DNA of 64,000 bases from Corticium candelabrum (Eukaryota; Porifera; Homoscleromorpha; Homosclerophorida; Plakinidae): NCBI RefSeq assembly GCF_963422355.1, contig NC_085089.1, positions 3,246,526 to 3,310,525 on the forward strand. The letters are read 5' to 3'. The first letter of the stretch is position 1, and the number at the start of each line of letters is the position of its first letter. Made by a program: the position numbers and the translations under genes. The notes under the pieces are model-generated. The model saw nothing but the letters and a program-made list of their open reading frames with translations, searched no databases and was not told where the DNA came from. Positions 1 to 30,300 of this stretch are shown one piece after another.

Positions 1-116
1 GTAGGTATAGGGAAGACGGTCATGTGACAGCGTACATACAACCTGCTAGGTAACCATGTAACACGTGACCAGATAAATGTCCTGTATGGTGGGCGTAAAT
101 CAAGCTGCAAAGCTAT

Positions 117-1270
117 AGTCTCGCGTAGCCAGACCCTTCCCGCCTACATCCTTCGGCAAGAAAGGGTCTGGGGAAATGCCTATATAATTTTTGTTTTGCG
201 CTCCCCACGAATCGTGGGAAAGACCTTTATAGATAGCAGAAGGTCTATAAGTAGGTGTCACGCAATCGCATTCCGCTCATTTCACGTGTTTTGATTACAG
301 GCATGCTCTGTGGCTGAACATACACTAAGGGCGCGTTCAATTGGGCTCTTCCAGAAGAGTCTGGAAGAGCACACCCCTCTTCCAACTTCTTCCAGCGCAG
401 AGCTGGTAGAGGTTGGAAGAGGGGCGTGCTCTTCCAACTAGCATCAGAGTTGGTAGAGTTGGCTCTTCCAACTATAGCGGCAGAACTGTAGAAGTTAGAA
501 GAGGGGCTTGCACATGGAGCCTCTTCTGGAAGGCTGGAAGAGCCCAATCGAACGCGTCCTAGTTAGATATTTGTTCGTCGACCTGTAGGCCTTGAACTAC
601 TGTCTTGTTGCAGGAGGGACGTACATTTTGTGGCCAAATTGTCCGTGAGGCTGTGCTTCTTCACCGATCGACGTCTGACTTGGTGCTAATTTCTGTCTAG
701 TGTTGTGATCTTGTGAGTCTGACGTAAACATGGGACGTGCTTTTGTTTAGTCGTGGCGCTCTTTCGCCATCCTCCAGTCTCATTTAGTTGCTGCTTGTTT
801 TAGCATTTTGTTTGAATGCAGAGTGCTGCTATAGCGCCTTTGTGTTCTTACATGTATTTGTCTGACGTGTTGAGGGACTAAAAACGCCTCTCGATCATGC
901 AGCATGATCATCATGACTGTGGGAATTCGACCACATAGACGCGAAATTCACACTTTTTTGTCTCGTTATTGCGCTACTGTGTTCAACGCGCTATTCGAAG
1001 ACCACAAGATCGACAAACAAACGTCTGCTTTTTTATTAGTAGGACGTCCATTCACATCTTTGTTAATTAATTACAATTATAATTGACCAGTAACACTTGA
1101 GACGAGCAGAATGCGATTGAGTAACACCTACCAAGACCTCCTGCTATCTCTAAAGAGGTCTTTGTCCCCCACGATTCTTGGGGAGCGCAGAACAAGAATG
1201 AATTAGGCATTTCCCCAGACCATTTCTCGCCGGAAGGATGTAGGCAAAGATAGTCTGGCTACGTGAGACT
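117..1270. mobile_element. Non-autonomous DNA transposon with ~130-bp terminal inverted repeats
   Basis: The left arm (117-247) is repeated in inverted, diverged form at about 1134-1270. Both outer ends read AGTCTC(G/A)CGTAGCCAGAC inward, and the inner parts share the blocks with GGGGAAATGCC and GCGCTCCCCA. No transposase ORF lies between the arms. A second element (329-559) is nested inside. The superfamily is not assigned because no clear target-site duplication is visible. Confidence 0.8.
329..559. mobile_element. Nested 231-bp MITE, probably PIF/Harbinger-like
   Basis: The ends are inverted repeats: GGGCGCGTTCAATTGGGCTC on the left and its near-complement GAGCCCAATCGAACGCGTCC on the right. 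The flanks are TAA and TAG, close to the 3-bp TWA-type duplication of Harbinger elements. The interior is a series of imperfect CTCTTCCAAC/GGAAGAG palindromes that make a spurious Ser/Pro-rich minus-strand ORF. Confidence 0.7.
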
Positions 1271-1436
1271 AGCATAGCTATGGCGTGCTGAGGGTTTGCA
1301 CTGTATAGTGCTTCTTCATTTTTACATTTATCTAATGTGTTTAATATTACATGTTGGCATGACAATATTTAACAGCTTATACATCTAACTCATAGTCTTT
1401 GCTCTGGCTTTAGTTTATCAGCTAATGGCACTGACT

Positions 1437-2130
1437 TAAAGGTGCAGGGTCACGGTCAGACATGTGCACTGCATCTCTTTGAAAAGGGTGCACTTTTTCA
1501 AACACTCAGCAACCACGAGGACTTAGACGCTCTAATTTGCACTGAAGGCAAAGCTGACTGAATTCTCTCTATAGCCTGAATTGGAACGATCAAGACATTG
1601 CAGTATGTGATTGCGTTAGACTGTGACTCTGTTAGCTAAATTCTAGGCTTTCTAGATGTAGTTCTCGGGCTGTTTCTTCTAAAATTCAAACTGAGGTTGC
1701 CACACTGCAGTTTTTGGTAAAATTCGACAAGCACCCTTGCACTTTGAGCCAGATCAGATCCTTATGCTCTGTGCATGTCCAGAAAGCACACGTCACCTCC
1801 CGTATGTGGCATCTGTCGTAGTCATGTATTTCTCTCAGAGTAACCAAGTGCTAGTTCATAGTGAGCATCAAAAATTTGTATTTCTTAAAGCTTACACTGC
1901 TGCCATGCCCGTCAATTGACACCTAAATAGCCAGTTTTGCAGTAATTTTGTCTATTGACCTTTGCGCATGCGTAACATATGAACAGTATTTGAAAGGCTT
2001 ACTGGCAATCGAAACTGATTTTCTTGCCAGGACACTTGAACATAGGGTACGTAGAATAGCTACAACGCAAAAGCTACCTCACTTGAGCTCAGCTCAAGTG
2101 CACATGTCTGACCGTGACTCTGCACCTTTA
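1437..2130. mobile_element. MITE with ~32-bp inverted ends
   Basis: TAAAGGTGCAGGGTCACGGT at 1437 faces its inverted copy ending at 2130 (ACCGTGACTCTGCACCTTTA). The match continues through CAGACATGTGCAC. No coding potential is seen between the ends. Confidence 0.75.
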
Positions 2131-2420
2131 GGCATGGATTATTGCCATTGTCTAGTAATGTTATTATTGCTGTTGCATAGACTGCTTGTCACATTGGTCA
2201 TTGGTAGTGCAGGCTATAGCATATGGAATAGCACCACTGTGGTTTAGCCAAGAACTTCTATGAGCATATGCGTAGGAACCTAGATGTGGTTGGGGGGCAT
2301 AAATTTGCCCAGGAGGGCACAAATTTGCCCAGAGGGCATGGTATTATGCAGAACGGCTGAATGTATTATTAATTAATCATACATAATATGCTGCAGCACA
2401 GCAAAGCAAAATAAAACCAA

Positions 2421-2642
2421 TACTGTAAATCCAGAAGTTTTCGTACTCATGAAATTTTAGTTATTTTCATACAGATACCTAGTTGTACTAAAATAATATG
2501 AATACTAAATTTATAGATAGATGCACTTAAATTCGGCTACAGTACAGTATCGATGTCCTGTACTAAAATAACATGTGTATGAACTACTTCATGGGCAGAA
2601 GTACTAAAATTTATGAGTACTAAAATTTCTGCATTTACAGTA
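2421..2642. mobile_element. 222-bp Tc1/mariner-type MITE
   Basis: TACTGTAAATCCAGAAGTTT at the left and the complement AAATTTCTGCATTTACAGTA at the right form imperfect inverted repeats of about 40 bp. The terminal TA dinucleotides fit a TA target duplication. The element is AT-rich with no ORF. Confidence 0.75.
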
Positions 2643-3051
2643 TTGTCATTATTATATCACGTCAGTGTTATCAATTTCTACATCTGTCATCCTTGTATAT
2701 CAGCAGGTCACTTGACAGTTTTTTGTAGTTAATGATTTCTCAATCACAGGTAGGAAAGTTGAGGGGGCACGTGCCCCTTGGTTCCTACGCCTTTAATGAG
2801 TAAAAATCTAAATTGTACACCATTATGAGAACTACCTATACATCCAGGCTAACTGCTAATCCAGAGTACACTATTCATACCTGGGCTACTATGAACATGA
2901 CTTTGTCTTGCCAACGTTTGCTATATGGGAGCTCCAGTGTCACAAAATGGCCAGTGATGAGTGAATGTTGAAGGGAACTCAAGGTCCCAGTGGTTTGTAC
3001 TTGCATGCAGCCATGTAGGAGCAGATCGCCAGACAGAGACACACATAGACA

Positions 3052-3669
3052 CTTAGGAGTCATCAATTTTTGGCATTTTCACAAGCGTACAGAGATTACG
3101 CTAAAGGGTAGGGGGATGGCACTTGCTGTCGCTTTTACAAAATGTTTGTCACATGCTAAGGGCCTGCTCTGGTGTATTCATGAGGAACTTTATTGACTGA
3201 TGGTGAACAAAACTGCTGGTTGCTCACAAACTGATACTAAACATTTTAACAGTATTAAATACTGTACTTTATTTCTACTCCTAGCGGGCCTTCTTGAATA
3301 TCCTGGTTTTAATGTGTGTGGTGTGCTTGGCATGGAACTTGGCATAGAAAATGTTCGCCTCACTCAGTTGAGCCAAATGGCCGCTATATAAACACTTTGT
3401 GAATGCGTTCGTGTTTGCAAATTTTGAACGTCTTAGTCATCAGAAAAGAAAGAATTATTTGAATGCGCTGTTGATAAGTTAGAAAGGAGCAACTATGCAT
3501 CTGTTGTGTCACTGATAGAGGCTCTTTCACGATGCGGTTTAATATGTGAATTTAGTACTGTTGCTGGCTACCAACATTGTGTCATACTCTTATGAAGGGG
3601 GTAGGGGGTACGAAAAAGAATACACTTTGTATGCCCACAAAAATGCCCAAAAAAGTGCACGATCCCTTA
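3052..3669. mobile_element. MITE of the TAAGGGATCGT family, copy 1
   Basis: The left end begins CTTAGGAGTCATCAATTTTT. The right end is the complement of TAAGGGATCGTGCAC followed by a block ending in CATACAAAGTG. The same two ends occur, reversed, at 17621-18182. A TAGGGGG-like block adjoins each arm. No transposase is present. Confidence 0.65.
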
Positions 3670-3838
3670 CATTCGTGACTGATAATAGTATGGGTTATTT
3701 GTGAAAAATGTCGTTTTGTTTTGAATCTTAGTGAACTCTCTTTAGTGCGTCAGCTATACAGATGAAAGTCACTGCTTGGATTGAAATGTGTTATATTTAT
3801 TGACTGAAGGTTTGATACAGTTGAAGTATATATGTATG

Positions 3839-4092
3839 TACCATATAACCCGTTATTTCTGCGGTCTTAAATTTTTGTGATTTGAGAGGCAAAAGTTTTA
3901 ATTACTGCAAATTAAATTTCTGTGTTCCAACCATGAAGGCAGTTACTGGTGCACATGTTTGTGTCAGAACAGTGACTGCCTGGGACTCCGAGGATAGGCC
4001 CAAATATCTGCGAATTTTATTTGTGTGCTTAGTGATTTCTTTGCAGAATTTGCAGAAATATCATGATCGCAGAAATAACTGGTTATACGGTA
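3839..4092. mobile_element. ~254-bp MITE, TACCGTATAACC family, copy 1
   Basis: The ends match TACC(A/G)TATAACC(C/A)GTTATTTCTGCG in inverted orientation. A second, reverse-oriented copy with a homologous interior lies at 50451-50750; both share the blocks around AATTAAATTTCTGTGTT and TGGACTCC. Terminal TA fits a mariner-type target duplication. Confidence 0.8.
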
Positions 4093-4859
4093 TGCATGTA
4101 TGTAGGGTTCTAGCTAGGGATGCTAAGACGTAGCGGCCCAGACTCTTCAGCCTAGGTCGCTACTCCTTGACAATGGCTACTACACCATCCCATCTTTGCA
4201 GCTAAGCCATTACATCTGTATACTTGCTAGTGTACCCAGTCTTCTCCAAAGTCGTCATATTAGGAGACTGCCTTTGATGTAAAAGCCTTGTTTGCACAAT
4301 TTGTGTTCAATGGGAATTGCAGCTAAGTATAGCTGACAACTCGGCCTGCCCAGCAAAGATGTTAATAAATTTAATTAATTGGATTAGCAAAGTGCAAATG
4401 TGCGTGATGGCGGCATCGCTTTGCCACTTAGTTGGGCTTATAATGCAATTGGCAGAATGCAATGCAAGCATGCTGTGCAGCATTTAGTACTTCACACTCA
4501 CAATGCAGGAATCCAACAGTCTTGTGTAGCCACCTACTCTTTTCTATTAGTGGACGGCAAAGAGAGGGAGGAGCTGTTACACAGGACAGATCCAACACGT
4601 TACCAGCTAGCAGTGTTGCGTAATATTTTTAGGGTGAGTTGCCTATGTGTAGACATGGATCGCTTTGTCGACCCTAAAAGTTTAGCATTGTAACATGCAC
4701 AACACATGCTTTTATGTGCATTTTGATGAACAATTTGACATCTTCTTACCCTATCAGAATGCGGTGAGATGATGAGAGCAACAAAACATCAAAGATTTGC
4801 TTCAGGCCTTCTCCATTGAAAGTATACGGAGGAGGAGTAGCAGGCTACTGAAGACTACA

Positions 4860-5410
4860 TACCGTATTACCTCGCCTAGAACGGCATGCCGTTATAAGTG
4901 AATTATACCAGAATCCACTACAACTCCAGCTGGTACCTATAACGGCATGCCGTTATAGGGTGAGGTGCTGTTGTAGAGCGAGGTACGGTAGTCACAGTAA
5001 TACGAGGCCTGTCTTTTGATATTAGTATTGCAGTAATGGAGGAGACACGTGTCAATGTGGAGGATGATGCTAATGACCATGTTGCCGTTGGTTTTTTGCA
5101 TGCGAAGAACCATTAGTAGATGACGAACCATCAGGTTTGACAGATCAAGACAGTGATGATGATGAGGAACACGAAGAAGTAGAACTGATTAGTGCTTACT
5201 GGTAATCTTTTTGCATGGCATGTTTTTGAAGACTTAGTAGTTGTTAGTAGTACCGCTTAAAAAGATATTAGAATTTGTTGGATGTGCAACTTGAGGCGCT
5301 GGTAAAATTCACTCATTTACAACAGCATGCCGTCGTACCTCGAGGTATAACAGCACCCTGATAAAGTTCGTTCCATAACGGCATGCCGTTCTAGGCGAGG
5401 TAATACGGTA
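4860..5410. mobile_element. 551-bp DNA element with perfect 36-bp inverted repeats
   Basis: The terminal TACCGTATTACCTCGCCTAG and the following AACGGCATGCCGTTAT are exactly complementary at the two ends, with TA at both borders (Tc1/mariner or pogo type). The palindrome AACGGCATGCCGTT recurs inside at about 4943. Around 5100-5205 an acidic frame (DDDEEHEEVELISAYW then stop) looks like the tail of a degraded transposase, so this is probably a deletion derivative. Confidence 0.8.
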
Positions 5411-5659
5411 AGTGCTGCTCGGTCTTGGTAGTTTCTACTTTGCCCTTGTTCAGATTTATAGGAGCAAAATGTATAATTGCAAGTTTTGCCGACCGGAGCC
5501 GGGATGCAAGGTGCAGAAGGTATTTAGGATACCACACCTCCAACTGCAAAAGGGCCATGACCCCAAAACTTGGCCTTCCGGCACGTCTTGCTACAAATGT
5601 GGCTAGAACACTGTACATATATGGCGAGTTGGAGCTCCACCAAATTTACTCGCACACAT

Positions 5660-5910
5660 TGATGCGATTGCTGTAGACACTGAAGGTGTCGCTGTTTCCA
5701 GGATTTTCTTGGGGCGATGCAATTTCTTTCCGATCAAACTCGCTCTCTCACTTGTATTTCTCCACAACGGCCCAATGGATCTCCATCAAATCTGAAATGC
5801 CTATTCCTGACATTGGCCGGTACACACAGAACATGTCATTTTACCAGTGACATGGATAAAAAGCAAGATTTTTTAGTATATTGGGGTCCTTAACTTAAAA
5901 AATACGGCGA
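5660..5910 (-). repeat. Decayed copy of the repeat at 61143-61560
   Basis: On the minus strand this segment aligns, with substitutions and small indels, to the segment at about 61190-61460. Both share blocks such as the one around GGTGGAGATCC and TTTAGTATAT. One frame still reads VRNRHFRFDGDPLGRCGEI, against VRNEQFKFGGDPMRRFREI in the 61-kb copy. Stops interrupt it here. Confidence 0.6.
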
Positions 5911-6178
5911 ACCTTCATTTGTGTCGAATAGGTGCCTCATCATGTGACTGGTCGTTGCTACATAACACTGCAAGCACGGTAATTACACAATCAACGCTAA
6001 GGGTTAGGACTTTAGTGTTGCTCGTTTTATATAGTTTTAACTGTCTGGCTGACACATTTAGTTGGTAGTGCAAGGGACAGTGATGCTTTGACATTGTTTT
6101 CTTTATAGAGGCTTATGCTTGTTGCTCAATGCCAAATGTAAACCTGAGGTATTGTGGACTCTGTTTGACTTACACCTA

Positions 6179-6542
6179 CAGTCACGTGTCATTTATCCGA
6201 CGTTCACCTATCTGACATGCCCGTTATCCGATAGGTCAAGCTTGTCACATGGGTGATCACGTGGCTGGTCAGCTGCATACGTGTACATACATGTACATCC
6301 ACGTGCATGTCAGTTGTTTCTTGAAACAAGTTTGACAGTGAGTTCAAGCGTTTCTTGTCGTTGTATTCTACATTCATCTACATCTACGTTCATTCTACAT
6401 CTACATTCAGTATACCTAATGTGGAAAAAATGCTGTATAATATGAAAAATAGTTGAGTTCGTAACAGCTTCAGTTATCCAACATTTTCACTTATCCAACA
6501 GGGGTCCAGTCCCAAGGGGGTCGGATAAGTGACACATGACTG
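6179..6542. mobile_element. 364-bp pogo/Tigger-like MITE
   Basis: CAGTCACGTGTCATTTATCC on the left is the inverted partner of GGATAAGTGACACATGACTG on the right. A CAGT...TCACTTATCCGAC-type terminus is typical of pogo/Tigger elements. No ORF is present. Confidence 0.7.
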
Positions 6543-6728
6543 TTCATGTTTGCAGCTATAGCTTTAAAAGTCTATCATGCAACATTAAACATGAATAGCT
6601 AATGCCAATAATACTATTGTTAGCATCTTATCTATCTATAACATGGTATTTACTGGTACGTGCTTCTGTTGTAAACTTGAGACTTTATGTTAAAAGTATC
6701 TGACTAGTAATGTTTGCTGATTCTATAG

Positions 6729-25939
<19,211 letters not shown>

Positions 25940-27382
25940 TGAAATTCATTGTGCTATTGGTTTGCTGGTGTGTTTGCTAATTAACTGTTTCTTAGTAAAC
26001 AATTTGTTACGTTAACAGCAATGAGAGTAAGATTATCCAGTTTTAGATAGTTGTTTATGGATGACATGATTTTAATGTATGGCGCTGCGACATAATTAGA
26101 TGCTTAACTGTACTAATTGAACTGCTGGACTTCCTTGCGGCGTATGAGCTATTTCTGAAGTGATGGGAAAACTGGTTTGCTGTAATTTAATTGTGAGACA
26201 GACTTTGCTGACTTTGATGAAGTCATTAGTAAACTGTAACCTTAGACTTGTTGCAGTCTGCTGAATGTGTTCTATTTTGCTCATTCCATATTTGCAATCA
26301 CTTCATTAATGAAACAACTGCAAAGGTTTTTATGTTTCAGACATATTACAATGTACAAGTAATGCACATGGCACTGGGTTTGTATAGATGGTTTAGTTTT
26401 GCTGACATAATTTACTCTGTCAGTATCTCTGTGTCCTTATCTTTTATGATTACTATCCTGAGGTAAAGGTTTTGAAATTTGCAATACTACAACATTACAG
26501 AAACCAGTCATAAAGGGCAGTATGGACAGACGCATCATCTAAGCTGTTCAAGTTCCTCAGTTTCCTGTCTGTCTGTCTGTTTCTCTGCGTCTGTCAATTC
26601 TCTGGTTTTCTGTTTTTTCTCCTAATCTCTACATGGAAACACAAGGCAAATAAGTGGAAGTTCACAGGAAACTGGTGCATGTGCTGAAAGGAGTCTTGCA
26701 AGCAGATAAGAGCTAGTATTAAAACGTAAACAGTTCAGTTTATTCATGCCGACTTTAAGTTGTGCAATCCACATCTGGATAATGAATGATTATTAAGCAC
26801 TTCTCCAGTATTTCTTTAATTCAGCTGGCCTGGGAATGCCATTCTTGTCATGACATTGTTTTGCTAGACCTACTGGACTACATAGACGTCAGAGCCGGTC
26901 CAAACCATTTCAAAAAGTGTACTTTCGATCTAATATGCTACAGTTGACCAGCCTATCAAGGAGGTACAATACTCTACACCCCCCTGAACATCCAGTTTTT
27001 GCCACTGTATCAAGTTGCTCGGTAAAAAGAAAATTCATAAATCCTTTCTCAGCTCCATGCACATTGCTGTTGTACGTACACCTATAATGACTTTATAGCA
27101 ATCGACCTTGAAGCCGACAATAAGTAATTAATTAATGCTCTTTGGAAGAGATCCCTGCATATGCTACTAGAGAGCAAGTGAAGTACAGTAAGTTACACAC
27201 ACTACCACTGCAAACGAGCTTGAAGGACGATCTAGACGGCACCTGCAACTGCTACTGCAACAACAACAATTTAGTTCTAGAGCTGCAGCTGACAGTTGCA
27301 TTTGGCAGGAGTTATAGTTTATATCAATAATATTGGTGAATGAAATCATTGTCGCTTAGTAAATGAGTTTGAAGTTAGCACT
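25940..27382. other. Intergenic region between EML and CATSPERG genes
   Basis: It should contain the EML 3' UTR and the CATSPERG promoter. A short TGTC run occurs at about 26565-26580. I found no ORF with family resemblance and no clear inverted-repeat element. Confidence 0.6.
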
Positions 27383-30300
27383 ATGGAGTTGAAACGTCAG
27401 TTTAGGTTGATGTTTCTACCATATGGCTGCTGGATCTGCTTTCTCTCTCCGCTAGTTTTTACTGAAGTTCACTGGGACGTTCAATTCAAGTATCTAGCTG
27501 GTGACGAGTCGAGTGACTTTATCTGTTTGTATATTTACCAAGTCAATTGTTTGGACAATCTGGGTGTATGTCACTGCATTTAGTGTTTGTTAGAATGAAT
27601 ATATTACTAGGAGACATCGATCGGCATTTTTAGCAAAAGGGCAAGTTAACTGCTTCATCTCCGCGAATAACTGTGGAGACAGCACTGAACGGTGGCTTCT
27701 CACTCAGTCATTATTACAGCAACGTAACTATTCACTGCAAGCTACAACCGACAGTAGACGAGACAACTCATGCTGTTTGTGTGACCGGCGAGCTCTCCGT
27801 CGTCGGTAGCAACTTGACTAGGCAGCAATCGGTGTTTGTGTCTGATTGCGGTTCAAGGTTTGCGTATGATTGTGTTGCCAGTGCTAGTTGCCAATCTGAG
27901 GCTTCTAGAAGCCAATGTGTCGATGCATGGAGACCATATAAAAATATCTCGAAAATTTGGGTCCTAGACGCTGTGCTGGAACGCGGGTACGACTTGATTG
28001 TTACCGTGGAGGGTAGCGCAGGCGCAGAAATACCACCTAAAAGGTACGTAGTACTTTAATTTGAAGTAGGTTACGCATCATTGTATGGATGACCCTACCG
28101 TGTTTCTCACGCGGGTCCAGGCTCTTTCTAAGGATGCCATCATTTCCTTGGTCTTTCCTCGTGAGCGACGACAATTTTCCAGATGTTCACGCTACTGAAC
28201 TAAACCCCGTCAGTAACAGAGACATTCTGTTACCAGCTACCGGTAGCCCCACATCACTGTTAGCAGTGAACTTAGAAAGTTCCTTCTTCATATCGGGTGA
28301 CGGCTTCCAGACAGCGCACTTGGTGGAGGTACTGTACCGAAATATGGCACACTGTACCGTTAGTATAGTGCTTGGCGTAACTACTAAAGGTGTTAAAACT
28401 TGCAGTACAGCACCACGTCATGGTATCGTGAGCAAGCGCTTCGCAGTAACTTCACTGTCGTCCAGGTGATTGGCTTGTCTCACAGAATTCTGTTGTCGAC
28501 CTCGGTACGCATGCAAGTCTTGGCACATGAACACAGATATCTAGTATGATAGAGTTTCGATCTACTTCTTAGAATGGTTTATGGGAAGCAAGGTGGGATG
28601 AAAGTAGTCCTTGGACGTTATTCGGTAAGAATTGGGTAACCACATATCGTTTATCTTTGTGCACGTCTCTTGCTGATCAGTGTTCCACGTTAGAGTCTCT
28701 GAGCGTCGTTCTAAATCGATCCGTCACATTGGAGCTAGTCGATTCTCCGTACTCGATTGTAAACGTTATTGCTTGGGACAGAAAGCACTTGTATGTTGGT
28801 AATATCGATCAAGGTTAGAGAGTGACTGCTCTGACGCATCTACCCTATATACCAAGCAAAATCCACCTTGTCCTCGTCAGGTGTGCCCTTGACACTAACA
28901 GAAGTGAGTAACAGAAACGAAACAAGTCTATGTTTCAAGCTTGGTGAGGCTGCAAGATATTATCACTATTTTATAGTTGATTGAGAAAGATTGAGTTTTG
29001 CTTTTCAGAAGTAATGTTATCCTCCTTTGATTGCCAATTGATTTCATTCACAATCAATCAATTACAGTCGAGCGAAGGGATCGCTCTGGTTTGGATCGGC
29101 AATGACTACATCGTCGTCCAGATTGGTTTGTTTGAAAGAGTACGGCACGGTCACACTCTGATATAAGCATAATCTAGTAGATCGCGAAATGTCAGACTTC
29201 CAAGTTGTTGCGAGCATGCCGTCCTGTATCACCTCGAACGTAACCGGTAAATCAAAAACGATATTTTCTCCTCCGGTTGTAACAATAGAAAACAATCTAC
29301 GGGCTCTAGGCTTGTTGACTCAATCGAATGTTCTTGCCGGTCAAACTTGCCGTAGTCTGAAATTGTATGGAATACGGTACGTCACGACGCCGGTGCCGTA
29401 CCTCTTCGCCTGGGGCAGCGAACTCCTCGTCAGGTGCCCGCATTAACGTGGCCATGCAATTATTACACACACTCATTTCATTATGTTGTAGTTTTGATGA
29501 AGGTCGAAGTTACTACAGACTTGCAGTTCTGACCGGCCAGCAAACAGCTCGATATTTTGCTTCGTCCACGAGTGGTCATTACGCAGTCGTGGTCGACGGC
29601 AAGGTTACATGAAGCACAAGCAGCATGCAATGCCAAACTCAGCTCGTTCTAAGCAATTCTAGCTCTGTTTACTAGATTCTACTTGGCCACGTGAATAACT
29701 ACGGTGTCACATATCTGAGTAGTGCAACGAACCGTACGTATACGCACACCTATGCATACTTTTTCTCTCTTGACAATCTACTACACACGGTACATGTTTT
29801 TCAAGATATCAGCATATACGCTAGTGTCGTTATTGTCCTTTTTTCTAAGATTTCGATCGATCGAGGAAACCTATCCGACTCGACGTGCGTCGACAGAAAG
29901 CTCCTGTGGAGTGCAGACTCGTCTTACAAGAGTGGATTGCTTTCGACTACATGCCAACGTGTCTCGTGGCAAATAACGACGTGGTCTGGACCAACTACAT
30001 CATACTTTACTCGCCAGCACATCACGAAGCAATCGGCCATTGCGATGAATGTGTCGCTGGTGTCTTCTGCCAGTGACGGCTCGCAGCGCATAGCAAACAG
30101 CAGTAGTAACAACCGGCATAGAATTCGAACCATGCCGGTAGGTCGAGTTGTCAAAAACGACCGCAATTTTTGGTTTGAAACTACAGCGACCAGCGACCCG
30201 GTCGGAATATGCAATGAGACAATGGTGTGGGAACGAACACTGCCAACTGTGATCTATCTCAATCGACATGACGTTTATCGCTTTGTTATCACGTTTACGG

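Larger units (their letters stand above)
1..6728. other. Exon-free, repeat-filled stretch, probably EML intron
   Basis: No stretch here matches the residues expected just before the first EML exon (a WD40 blade ending near Arg-Leu-Trp), and no other gene is recognisable. It holds at least seven inverted-repeat DNA elements, listed separately. Since the EML frame enters at 6729 through an acceptor (TTCTATAG), the whole stretch is probably one large intron continuing off the left edge. Confidence 0.6.

Noticed and set aside
245..547. Ser/Pro-rich 100-codon minus-strand ORF
   Set aside because: It is made by the palindromic repeats inside the nested MITE at 329-559.
1737..2247. ORFs at 1737-1919 and 1948-2247 as small genes
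   Set aside because: They lie inside or run off the end of the MITE at 1437-2130 and show no protein features.
29850..30076. Alternative CATSPERG frame from an acceptor at 29849 (Cys-rich reading)
   Set aside because: It meets a stop and cannot join the downstream exons. The acceptor at 29805 keeps a single frame through to 30318. Not fully excluded without transcripts.
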